A stretch of 64,000 bases of DNA from Calcarisporiella thermophila CBS 279.70 (Eukaryota > Calcarisporiellomycota). The translations under genes and the position numbers were made by a program. Positions 22,254-32,474 of this stretch are shown here, piece by piece. Below the pieces are notes generated by a model. The model made no database searches. It was not told the origin of the DNA and was given only the letters and a program-made list of their open reading frames with translations. The stretch spans positions 402,974 to 466,973 of the forward strand of contig NW_027192214.1 of assembly GCF_041956535.1 (NCBI RefSeq), read 5' to 3'. Position 1 is the stretch's first letter; every line of letters begins with the position of its first letter.

Positions 22254-23258
22254 GACGTTTTTATAATAATCCTGGTCCTGCTACAGGGTATACCACAGAT
22301 TGAAGGACCATGCACGTTCCCGCTGGGTAAATGTGTGCTAGCTGGCACAAAGATCAAAAACTTCCGCACAAAAATCGGGAGGCTCTCCAAGACAAGCAAA
22401 GGAGAGAATATCACTCCGGAATGGAAAGAGACCTCAAGTGATTCCATCAGTTTGGAGGTAGCTTGGATGTGCTGGAAAAAGCGGCCGAGCGAACCCAAGC
22501 ATAGGACACTAAGATGGAGACTCTTGAAACACGGATTGGTGACTAACATAATCACTAGTAAGTGGACAGGAGAACCTAATATTTGCAAGCGGTGCACAAC
22601 CAACGCAGTGGAAACCATTAGTCATGCTTACCTGGAATGCCCGGCCATAAATCAACTATGGCAAAGAGTAGACAATTACGTCTGCCGCATTCTTGGAGTG
22701 AGAGCTCACGAATCAACCAAGGAAGACAGACTATTTGGAACAGACTACAAAACCATGGGCTACCAACGGGAAGTAGTATCAACGGTCCATGATGCAGCAA
22801 TTTGGACCATCTATCGATCAAGCTTATCGATAATAATGGATAACGCCCAACCAAGCGAAATAGCGCTCGCTGAACAACTAGGTCACGAAATGCAAAAAAT
22901 CGTGAGATCCAAATGGTGGTCAGCGTCCATAAAGGATAAGAAAGAAGATTTCCAAGAGCTTTGGTGTAAGGGAAATTGGATACAAGTCCAAGGAGACGAA
23001 ATATCCTTCAACCAAAACACTTAGCTCCAATACGACCTTGCCAAATACCCTACCACCCGCATTCCAATTTTTCCTTTTTTTTTTGTTTGTTTATATTCTT
23101 TTTCTCTCTTATATAATACCGTTCTTGAAAAAGAGGATGGTATTCACACGCTCTACCATTACGCACATGTATTCCTTGTTTCGGAGAACTGCCAAGTCCT
23201 TTCACTTAACTTGTATAGGAGACTTTTCAATAAAGATCCTTAAATCCCAAAAAAAAAT
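22254..23258 (+). mobile_element. LINE copy 2, 5'-truncated, with ORF2 C-terminus
   Basis: Begins right after the A-tail of copy 1 and ends in its own tail (AATAAAGATCC then A run, about 23230-23258). It carries an uninterrupted frame to a TAG at 23022-23024. That frame holds the C-terminal part of a LINE polyprotein: RTLRWRLLKHGLVTN, then the reverse-transcriptase-associated zinc knuckle CKRCTTNAVETISHAYLECP (C-x2-C-x8-H-x4-C), and a helical tail. The reverse transcriptase and endonuclease parts are missing, the usual result of incomplete target-primed reverse transcription. No function of its own is expected. Confidence 0.8.
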
Positions 23259-23270
23259 TTTTTTAATAAT

Positions 23271-23559
23271 TCTAAGAGCTTTGGTGTAAGGGAAGCTGGG
23301 TACAAGTCCAAGGAGACAAATATCTTTCATCCAATCCACTTAGCTCCATTACGACTATACCGAATACCCAACCACCCGTATTCTAATTTCCTTTTTTTTT
23401 CTCTTCCCTCACTCGTATACCACTTTCCTTGAAAAATAGGAAAGTTAGGCACCTCTCTACCATTTCTTACATGTGTTTCTTGTTTTCTGATGTCTATCAA
23501 TTTCCTTTATTAAGCACGAAAATGGATACTTTTTAATAAAGATCCTCCTAACAAAAAAA
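23271..23559 (+). mobile_element. LINE copy 3, short 3' fragment
   Basis: Starts within the coding end of the element (CTAAGAGCTTTGGTGTAAGG, matching 22951-22970 of copy 2) and runs through the 3' UTR to AATAAAGATCC and an A-run ending near 23559. It is inserted about a dozen bases after the tail of copy 2, same strand. Confidence 0.8.
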
Positions 23560-24046
23560 TCTAATCGATCGTCAAGTACCAATTGCTATCTTCATTATGC
23601 ATCTCATTATCTTTATGCATCAGTTACCTTTTCGTTATCTTTTTTATGCGACGATCTCTTTACGCAACCATCATATAATATATGCTGGTTGCATAAAGAT
23701 AGATATTATCTATTCAGATATATTTTTATCTAAACCTTTTTCTTGCTATATAAGAACAAAGTACAAAAAAAAATAAAGAAAACGAGGTATTTGGCGACCC
23801 CAGCACTATTCTTGTGACGAAAGTAATTTCCGACTTTCGGACTCTTATATAGAAAAATAATAATAAAATAAAAGAGAAAAATAAGAGGATCAGAAAAAAA
23901 ATAGCTGAACTATTTAAAGAATTACAAGAAAAACAACAAAGGGATATGTCATTTACAAACAAACAAGTAATAAATGGATGCATATAATTAAGTTTCAAAT
24001 TAAAATCGAAAATTCTTCACATCTTTCAATTTCCATGTAATAGTGT
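23560..24046. other. AT-rich spacer with hairpin and possible LTR-like end
   Basis: No gene. A 12-bp stem with one mismatch (TTTACGCAACCA at 23659-23670, TGGTTGCATAAA at 23686-23697) forms a hairpin. A TATATAAG box lies near 23747 and TTGGCGACCCCAGCAC at 23791-23806. Such a TGGCGAC block follows the 5' LTR of some Ty3/gypsy elements, so this may be a retroelement end. Weak. Confidence 0.3.
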
Positions 24047-24103
24047 AAATTGAGAAGAATATGGTTGAAATTTTGACGGTTATTTTCGACGCGTTTTTTG
24101 AAT
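24047..24103 (+). repeat. Short dispersed element, copy B
   Basis: Reads GAATATGGTTGAAATTTTGACG, then TTTTCGACGCGTTTTTTGAAT, a diverged match to copy A at 20530-20584. It sits about 85 bp upstream of the small secreted-protein gene and so may be part of its promoter. Confidence 0.6.
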
Positions 24104-24187
24104 ATTATACTTTTTTTTTAGTTGGTTTACAACAACCTCATTGACACAAAACTAACAGCAAACATACTAGGAAATGAAAATAACAAA

Positions 24188-24529
24188 ATGCAGATTATCA
24201 AATTAGCCATCAGCATCATGATTATTTGCGCGGTTCAGCAGTTGGCCTTGGCTAGTATTATCCCTAGTGTTGAGGTTGAAAAGATACAAGGACCAGCTCT
24301 CGAGAAGCGCCAAGATATCATCGGCGGTATCGCTGGTGCCGGTAGTCCCACCGAAGGCCTCCAATCCGTCCCCGGTGTGGCCACCCTCGGTACCATTGGC
24401 TCCGCCGTCCCCGAACCCCCCACTATCCAAGATGTCCAAAATCTTGCTTCTGCTATCGAAATTGCCACAGGTGGTACTGACGCACTCCCCTCAGGTTCCA
24501 TTGAAGTCAACCTCCGTGAAGTCATTTAA
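24188..24529 (+). CDS. Small secreted protein with signal peptide and Kex2-like site
   Basis: A single-exon frame of 113 residues. It begins MQIIKLAISIMIICAVQQLA, a clear signal peptide with likely cleavage after ALA. A short propeptide ends in LEKR, a dibasic Kex2-type site, and the mature part starts QDIIGGIAGAG. The mature region is rich in G, A, P, S and V, has no cysteine, and shows no domain I know. The frame opens further upstream at 24122, but the ATG at 24188 places the signal peptide at the N-terminus, so I prefer it. It lies between LINE copies 3 and 4. It could be a wall-associated or effector-like secreted peptide; function unknown. Confidence 0.65.
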   Translation: MQIIKLAISIMIICAVQQLALASIIPSVEVEKIQGPALEKRQDIIGGIAGAGSPTEGLQSVPGVATLGTIGSAVPEPPTIQDVQNLASAIEIATGGTDALPSGSIEVNLREVI

Positions 24530-24734
24530 GCAGTATACTCTGAAATTTATCATGTCTACTTACAGTTGTTTTTGGCAACTACTTCATATATATTAACATA
24601 CAATTAATATTGGCCGATTCATGTTTACAACATAATCTATACTTTGCCCTTCATTTCTATTCATATCTGATCATTCTTTTCATAAAGTTCACTGCAAAAG
24701 TTTCTTGAAAAAAAATCTATTTTGAATATTAATA
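24530..24734. other. 3' flank of sec-protein gene
   Basis: AT-rich, no gene. An A8 run at about 24706-24713 lies just before the next LINE fragment. Confidence 0.5.
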
Positions 24735-25297
24735 CAGACTATTTGGAACAGGCTACAAAACCATGGGCTAACAACGGGACATAGTGTCAACGGTCCATGA
24801 TCCAGCAGTCTGGATCATCTATCGATAATCATGGACAACGTCCAACTAAGCGAAATGGCACTCCCTGAACAACTGGGATATGAGTTGCAATAAAAAAAGA
24901 GAGGTACAAATAATGGTGCGCGTCCATAAAGGATAAAAAAGAAAATTTCCAAGAGCTTTGGTGTAAAGCAAGTTGGAAACAAGTCTAAGGAGACAAATAT
25001 CCTTCATTCAGAAAAGTTAACTCCAAGACGACTTTGCCGAATACCCTACCACCTGTGCCTGCTTCCTCCCTGGATTTAGCGTCCTAACATCTCCACCCCT
25101 TATATACATTACATATTTTTTTTTGTTTTTGCTTCTCCTCGTATTTCTACTCTCCTCTATCCTTGAAAAATAAAAAGGGTATACACAATCTGTACACCCC
25201 CCAATTCTTGCATGAATTTCTTGTTTTCTGATGTTAAGGCATCCTTTCTTAAGAAAGGAAAAGAATACTTTTTAATAAAGATTTTCCTATCCAAAAA
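24735..25297 (+). mobile_element. LINE copy 4, 5'-truncated and decayed
   Basis: Starts with CAGACTATTTGGAACAGGCT, matching 22727-22746 of copy 2, and runs to AATAAAGATTTTCC plus A-rich tail near 25297. Several frameshifts and a missing stretch break the frame, so this copy is older than copy 2. Same strand as the other copies. Confidence 0.8.
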
Positions 25298-26366
25298 TTT
25301 TTCGAGTATTGGGTTGATAAGCCCTGTATAAATATCCAATTAGTATGAGAAACTCTTTGGATTCCATGAGGAGACACAATGAAAAGATCGACAAGTCTCC
25401 ATACTACTACACGACATCATGGTATGGAGTATACATAAGATAAGGATAGCAACTGTCATGGGCAACTAAGAACATGATAATATCGCATTCAATTGTATCT
25501 TTTTATCAGATATTCTCATGGCAATCAAAGGACAATAGGTATAGGCACAGAAGGAAAAAGATGAAGAAAGATTCAAGCAGGAATGGGGAAAGAACTCGTT
25601 AATCTAGATTGATGATAGCCAAGAGGTAGCCTTCGGTTTCGAAAAAGCAAAAAACACTTAATCCGACCCTTCTGAGTACCGAACTCTTTAAGCTCTATCT
25701 CTTGTTATCTTGTACTTAATAATTTTGTTCGGAAGCCTCTCTCATATATATAATATATTTTAAACTAAACCACAGGACGCAAGTTCTCGTGTTCTTTAAT
25801 GGAAAAATAAATTTTTAGATACTGGCGACTTTGCCGTAGTAGTCTAGCCTGTCCCTTAATTACACAATATTTTTTCCATTCAATAACGTAAAAAAAAAAA
25901 ATCCAACTTTAAAGTATAATGATAGTATTAACGAGTATAAATAGAAATTGCGTAATTAGATAGACAATGTCTCAACTATTTCCAATTTAACGGGTATCCT
26001 TGTAGTAATTTTGGTCTATTGTTCGGTAAATGATGTCTTTAGGATGAAGTGTGGCTAAAAACGAATTTTGCAAAATCGCATACTTTGCGATTTTTACCAA
26101 CGTATCTTTATTCTATTACAGACAAGGTTAATAGAGAAAAGGGAGAAGAATGCTTGCAAGGGGTACATATGCAATTGGGTTAATAGGTTTCACAAGGATA
26201 CTCTTTACATATTAGACATAAATGCAATAAAACCACAGATGGATAGGGGAAGGCACATAGAGATGGGGGAGACAAAAGAAGGGGGATTATCAGGTCATAT
26301 ATAGCCGATTAAGGTTTTGTTTGTCAAAGCAACCAATTCGAGAAAGCCTTGCGAATACCAACTTCA
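25298..26366. other. Spacer left of the OPT cluster, possible solo LTR end
   Basis: About 1.07 kb without a gene. ACTGGCGACTTTGCCG at 25821-25836 follows an AT-rich stretch with an AATAAATTTTTAG end, again like an LTR followed by a primer-binding site. The rest shows nothing I recognise. Confidence 0.3.
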
Positions 26367-29022
26367 TTAACAATCCCATTGGCCTTGCTCGTCGAAAGGA
26401 CAGCCTACGCCGACCACGTTCTTTGGTACGGCGCCAAGTTCAAAGACCGCCTTCAATACCCCAGAGACACCCACCCCGGCAATAAGCCCCGCCGACACCG
26501 AGTACATCAAGGAGTCCCAAGAGGCGAAATTCATACGCCGCCATGTGTAAGAGATGGTCCAGCCAATGGCCATGGCCAGGGGAATTTCAGGCCCCTTATT
26601 GACACACGCAATCCCGACCGCGTTGAGATTTGGCATGTAGGGGCGGAAACGCTCGGGGACCACGCGGCCTTTGATGATGGTATACACCACGGCAAGCACA
26701 GCGGCGACAATGGCTGTGATGACGCTGGAACGTGGAATGTTTGCATTCTTCGTGAGGAGCTCGGTGACAGAGGCCCAGACGTTGGCGGCGACGAGACCAA
26801 ACGGGCAACTCTTGTCGACTTGGTCGATGGGCGCCGTGATACAAGGATAGGCTAAGTAGACGGAGGCCATTCATTAATTTTTTTTCACCCATCACCGCGA
26901 GTGCACCGAGAGGGGATGCTTACCTGAGGCGTACAAGTAAAATAGCCCAACCGCGGAAGCAATGGCAAACACGGAGCCGATAATTTGGGCATAGAACTGC
27001 GAACGAGGGCTAGCATCTATGTACGGAGTTCAAGAGGCGAAGGTGAGTAGAGACGAACATTTGCGTGTGGGTTCATCCTTAATCCTACCTAGAAGATGGC
27101 CCGTCTTCAAGTCGCCCACCATGTCCACACTCTGGGCGGCTGCACTGGAGGCAATGTTGGCAGCCATCAAATTCGACATTTGGGATATTTGGATGGTGGG
27201 ATGGGGAATGGCTGCAAACACAAGCTGAGTCACTTTACCGATGGAGCCAATCGGATTGATATCGGTCTCTCCCGATGATTGAAGGCCGACGAACGAGAGG
27301 AAGAAAGCCACGACAATGGCAAGGAGCGAGAGATACACCTCCATCCCAAAGAACACCTGTTAGGATAAATACGTATTAGTGTTGCGCACGACCTACTTTG
27401 AAGTTTCGCGTGTCTCCACACTTACGCCCATGATAACGCAGGTCATTATGATACTACAAATCAAACCACCGACCCACCACAGCGTTGGCACCTGCTCGTG
27501 AGGCAAGATGGGATCGTCCGGGTCTTGCTCCCTCGCGGTGACGCGATTATTACGTTTGACGATCCGAGACAGGTTGCCATAGATTTCCAAGGCGCCGAGT
27601 CTTATCGCACGCCAGAGAACTTTGTAGTGGAGGAAGAGCTCAGTGAAGGAGCTGAACACCATGAGCGCGATACCTGGCCAGAGGAACCACGATTGGGTCT
27701 GGAATGATTTACCATCCATGTTAACAAAAAAGTCAAACAAGCAAAAAAGCGCTTCATGATTACCGTTGGGAAAGCCTTAAATCCATATGCCCCGCCAACG
27801 ACGCCATCGCGCAACATCAGTGGACCTGCAATAGCATATACAAGCACGGTTCCAAGGAAGAAACTCCATACAGTGCTGCCTGGAGTCATCAGGCCTGCTC
27901 CGAGAAAGGCGAAATCCCAGGAGAAGAACCTGAGTTCACGAATTAGGAAGAGGATAGCATATATGGTATTAGGAGAGAGAAAAAGATAAGGGGAGTAGGG
28001 AGGTTTCAATTTTTACCAGAGCCAAAGTGTGTCGAACTCCATTAGATTCCGGCTGCCAACCGCATGGCCGATATGGTACAGGATTCGGGGGGATTCAAAG
28101 AGCCCTGGAATCCAGTATGCGATCAAAGACCACCCGAAGGAGATTGCAAACCATAGGCCGAGATATTGGGCCTTTTTCACGGCTTCCTTCTCTCCGGTCG
28201 TCGATGCATGAAGGGATTTGATGGTCATGGCCGCCGCACGTGGCGTAGGAAATACAAGATCCTGGTTTATGACGAAATGCTTACGCAGTGGTACTGCGAA
28301 GAAGAGACCATAGAAAGCGGCCGAAATCGTCCAGAGGGTAAGGGATGTCATGTCATTGCGAACATTGGTAAGGAGACCGAGCTTGTACCTAGAGAAATAT
28401 TAGAGATCCGAATAAACAAAAAAAAAGGTCATGCTAAGATCAAAAGGGGTTAAGCAAGAGGATAATTTACATTGCAGGAATAGCAGAGACAAAGCCAGCG
28501 CTCAACCCGCCTGCCGCGGTGGCTGCGGTTTGAGCAGAGCAGTTTTCACGAGGTCCAAATGAGCCGCCGCCAAATGCAACCGGGAGGACGCGCGACATTG
28601 GTTTAATGATGGCAAATGAAAAGATAGCGCCGAACAGACTTGCACCGAAAGACCATCCGACCTATCGGTGGATATTTTATTAGTCTGGAGAGGGGAGGGC
28701 ATTCAGCCATATGCGCTTAAGATCCTTACCTTCAATCCCAAGTACATGTCTACAAAAATGGAGAAGAGGATGAGTATGCAAACATTGGATGCAACAGAGG
28801 AGATGGGCACGTACTTGAAGCGGCAATGATGGTTCCGAGCAGGGAACCGATAATGGCCGAGCGCCAGGTGAATTGCCAGGTCTCGACAAATTCCTCCATG
28901 GAGGATCTCTCATGCTTCTCCTCCATGGCCGGATCATCCTTATAGTCATCGACGATATGCGTGGTGGGGGAGAGCAGGCCGTCGCGGCCGCTGGAGTGCT
29001 GCAGTTCTTCCTTTTCAGACAT
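26367..29022 (-). CDS. OPT-family oligopeptide/metal-chelate transporter 1 (YSL/YGL114W clade)
   Basis: Nine exons (28815-29022, 28730-28749, 28471-28661, 28017-28388, 27764-27929, 27426-27698, 27089-27356, 26924-27016, 26367-26851) give 691 residues. OPT proteins are proton-coupled importers with many membrane spans that carry oligopeptides or metal chelates. Seen: an acidic cytoplasmic N-terminus, WQFTWRSAIIGSLLG as first span, SFGPRENCSAQTAATAAGG, PLRKHFVINQDLVFPTPRAA, SGETDINPIG, and MVGDLKTGHLL followed by DASPRSQFYAQIIGS. SGETDINP, DLKTG and SPRSQF mark the YSL-like branch rather than the plant/yeast peptide-transporter branch. Exon 2 is just 20 nt, yet it is needed to keep NMYLGLK and the frame. 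First of three tandem paralogues. Confidence 0.93.
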
Positions 29023-29556
29023 GGGCGGGGGAGGGCAGGAATTAGAGGGGGCGAAGGGGCATGGAAAGGAGGGGCGGTGCTACCGGAAAAGCAAGCGGAG
29101 GGTTATAAGGGGAAGCGCAAATCGCCGAGTGATACAAGACCTGGTATAAGGAGCAACAGGTGGAATTTTGTCCAGACTCACGAGGAATGGAGCCATGCGG
29201 TGGTGTTTAAAGCCGATCGGCCAATTGCGGCATGCAGCCAATCAGGCGCGCCCGCTGCGATTACAAGAGCTGTCAAAAGAAAGGCGGGCCACAGGGCTGC
29301 AAGCATGGATTCCTTTGCCCCACACCCGCTCCGCCCTCCACCTGAAACCCTTATGCTCCCACGGCCTGCGGATTCTCAATGCCTCCCACGGCCTTCTGAG
29401 AACCGCCGCCTCCAGGTTTGAGTCAGCAGAGCAAGCGTCGATCAGAAAATCGCAAGTTTTATTATAGCTATGATACCTATTAGCGTTACAGGAAGAAGAT
29501 AACAATAGGGCGGCGGGGCTTTCGGCCGCGCCGAGCCCGTCACGTGCACCCGCTCT
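29023..29556. promoter_or_regulatory. Spacer between OPT1 promoter and OPT2 3' end, GC-rich
   Basis: 534 bp without a gene, noticeably richer in G and C than other spacers. It must hold the OPT1 promoter (minus strand) next to 29022. A CACGTG palindrome lies near 29541-29546, close to the OPT2 stop. Confidence 0.4.
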
Positions 29557-32474
29557 CTAGCAGCTCCACTCTCCGTGCTCGTCCAAAAGGCATCCGACGC
29601 CCACCGTCGCAGGCTGTACGTTGCCGATTTGGAACAAGGCCTTAATCACGGCGCTGATACCGACCCCTACAAGATGCATAAGGGATTAGAAAGGGGGATC
29701 AAATGGGAACTTGGGAAGAATGAATCGGGCGAATAGAACCTCCGAGTGATCCTGCAGCTACCGAGTACATATAGCTGGAGCCGAGCAAAGAAGAAAGGGG
29801 AGTGGGAGAAGCGAAGATTAGAATACCGGAGAAATGCGGCGCCATATCACTTCGTTTGCTTACTTTTCCCAGGCGGTTTGATCGATACGCTTCCAGTAGT
29901 ACCCGGTCACCCACCCAATGACCATCGACATGGGAACCTCGGGCCCTGTTAGAATGCAAAGATAATGGATCAAATGCTAAGTGAAGGGATCTTCCACCGA
30001 ATCTAGAGAGGAGAGGGCTCGTTTTACCGAATTGGATGAACCCCATCGCAAATGCGTTGAGGTTGGGAAGATAAGGATGGTACTGCTTGGGGATGAATTT
30101 GGCCTTGACAATGGTGAAGATGACTGCAATAACGCCCAAGACAACCGTCGTGATAATGGATTCCCTAGGGATGTCGACGGAACTGGTGAGGACTTCGGCA
30201 ATACGGGCCCATACGTTGACGGCGACAAGGCCGAACTATGTGCAAGAGCCAATATTAGTACTCCATCCAACAACGAGGGACGCGCCACATTGAAAAGTGC
30301 GTCGCTTTACCGGGCATTTCATGTCGTTATTCAGTGGCGCTGTGACACAGGGATAGGCTAAAAATGGCCATCACCAAGTTAGAAAGGAAGCATGGGATTG
30401 GGATCGAGAGTAGGCAAAGGCTAAGCGCAAATATTTACCGGTTGCGTATAAATAGAAGAGGCCTATAGCGACGGGGATGGCGAAAATAGAGCCAACGATC
30501 TGCGCGTAAAATTGCGACCTAGGCGAAGCGCCGACAAGTTGACCTGTCTTCAAGTCACCGACCATGTCTACACTCTGTGCCGCAGCACTAGATGTAATAT
30601 TGCCTGCGGCTAGGTTGATGAGTTGGGCTTGCGCTACAGTAGGGAATGAAGTAGTAAAGGCCGCAAACACCAGCTGGGTCACCTTGGAAACGGGCCCGAT
30701 AGGATTGATGTCGGTTTCACCCGAGGCTTGGAGGCCGACGAAAGAGAAGAAGAAGGCTAGAAGCACGGCCAGGAGCGAGAGATACACCTGCATTCCATAG
30801 AACACCTATTCTCGAGCAGATTAGTTTCCCACCTTTCAATCAACTTATCCTCATACACTCCCCTTCACATCCTATAACACTTACCCCCATAATCACACAG
30901 GTGAAGACAACACTGGCAAGAGTGCCTCCAACCCACCACAACGTCTTCACTTGCTCATGAGGTAGTACTGGATCGTCGACGTCGACACCGGTCTCGATCG
31001 GGGCGCGCCTCGCTAACCGACGGAAAACGTTGGCCAAATCAATGATTCCCAGTCTCGTGGCACGCCACAAAACATCGTAGTGGATAAAGAGTTCCGTGAA
31101 CGAACTGAATACCAGCAGAGAAATTCCCGGCCAAAGGAACCAGGATTGAGCCTGTGTTCAAGCATGGAGAAGGGTTAAGCATGACATGACATGGTGGGAA
31201 GGGGGTTCCAAAACAAAAATCAGTCCAAACACATTACCGTTGGCTTCGGCTTGAATCCGCTAGGGGAAATGATGCTTCCATCCCGCCACATCAGGGGTCC
31301 CGCAATTCCATAGGCTATAATCTAGACATCGCGCCACAGTTGAAATAAAAGAGCCACGCTGGTGGGTAAGGGTCTAATCACAAAAAAAGGAAGCCTGATT
31401 CGCATACCTGGCCGACCATATAACTGAAGCAGGTCGCACCCGGTGACATGAGCCCTGCCCCGAAGAAGGTAAAATCCCACGAAAAGAACCTAATATAGAT
31501 ATCAATATCCCGGGTGAAAAAAAAAAAGATTAAATGAGCACTCGAAGCTCAAGCCATACCAATTCCATCTTGAATCCATTTCCATCAAATTAACACTTCC
31601 CGCTGCCCGCCCTATGTGGTAGAGAATACGAGGCGATTCGAAAATACCAGGAATCCAGTAGGCGATCAAAGTCCATATGAATGAAATGCCGAACCAAAGG
31701 ATCATGTAATAGGCCTTTTTCATCGCGGTCTTCTCTCCCGTGGCCGTCGCGTGAAGGGATTTGATGGTCATGGCGGCCGCTCGCGGGGTGGGGAAAACCA
31801 AATCTTGGATGACTACGAAGTGTTTACGCAGAGGAACCGCAAAAAAAAGCCCATAAAAGGCCGCCGCAATTGTCCACAGCGTCAGATTTCCCACGTCCTG
31901 ATGAATATCCTTCAAGACACCGAGCTTGTACATGGCAGGAATGGCGGACACAAAGCCTACCGCCAATCCTCCCGCAGCCGTCGCCGCGGATTGCGCCGTA
32001 CAGTTTTCTTTCGGGCCAAAGGGTCCACCGCCAAGATAGGTGGGAAGGTAGCTCGACATCGCCTTGATAATAGCAAACCCGAAGATAGCTCCCCAAAGTT
32101 GCGCCCCGAAAAGCTACTCGACCCCCCACCCCCCCATATAGAAATGGTTAACGATTCTTCTTGGATATTTTTGAGAAGCTATTTACCCATCCAATTTTCA
32201 GACCCAGATACATGTCTTGAAGCAAAAGAGCGAGGTCAGACTTCTATATGCATGCTACAGAATAGATGCCAATATTACTTGATGCGGCGATAACACATCC
32301 GAGAAGCGAACCGACGATGGCTGAACGCCAGGTGAATTGATATATTTCGACAAACTCCTCTACGGGGGCCTTTTCATCTCCGTGAGTGGTCTCTTCTTTC
32401 TCATCGAAATGTTTCTCTTGCTCCTCCTCTTTCTGCTCTGCGGTGTAAGCCCTTGAATCGTCTTTACTCTCCAT
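29557..32474 (-). CDS. OPT-family transporter 2
   Basis: Twelve exons (32279-32474, 32187-32215, 31560-32113, 31408-31489, 31238-31321, 30885-31151, 30439-30805, 30311-30357, 30028-30235, 29864-29945, 29740-29774, 29557-29666) give 686 residues. It has the same domain order as the neighbour: charged N-terminus with VEEFVEIYQFTWRSA, FGPKENCTAQSAATAAGG, SGETDINPIG, DLKTGQLVGASPRSQFY, AYPCVTAPL, and the shared C-terminus VGVGCLLDEHGEWSC. It carries no intron inside DLKTG/SPRSQF, where OPT1 has one, and has four extra introns near the 3' end. Exons of 29, 35 and 47 nt are required for the frame. Substrate unknown. Confidence 0.93.
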
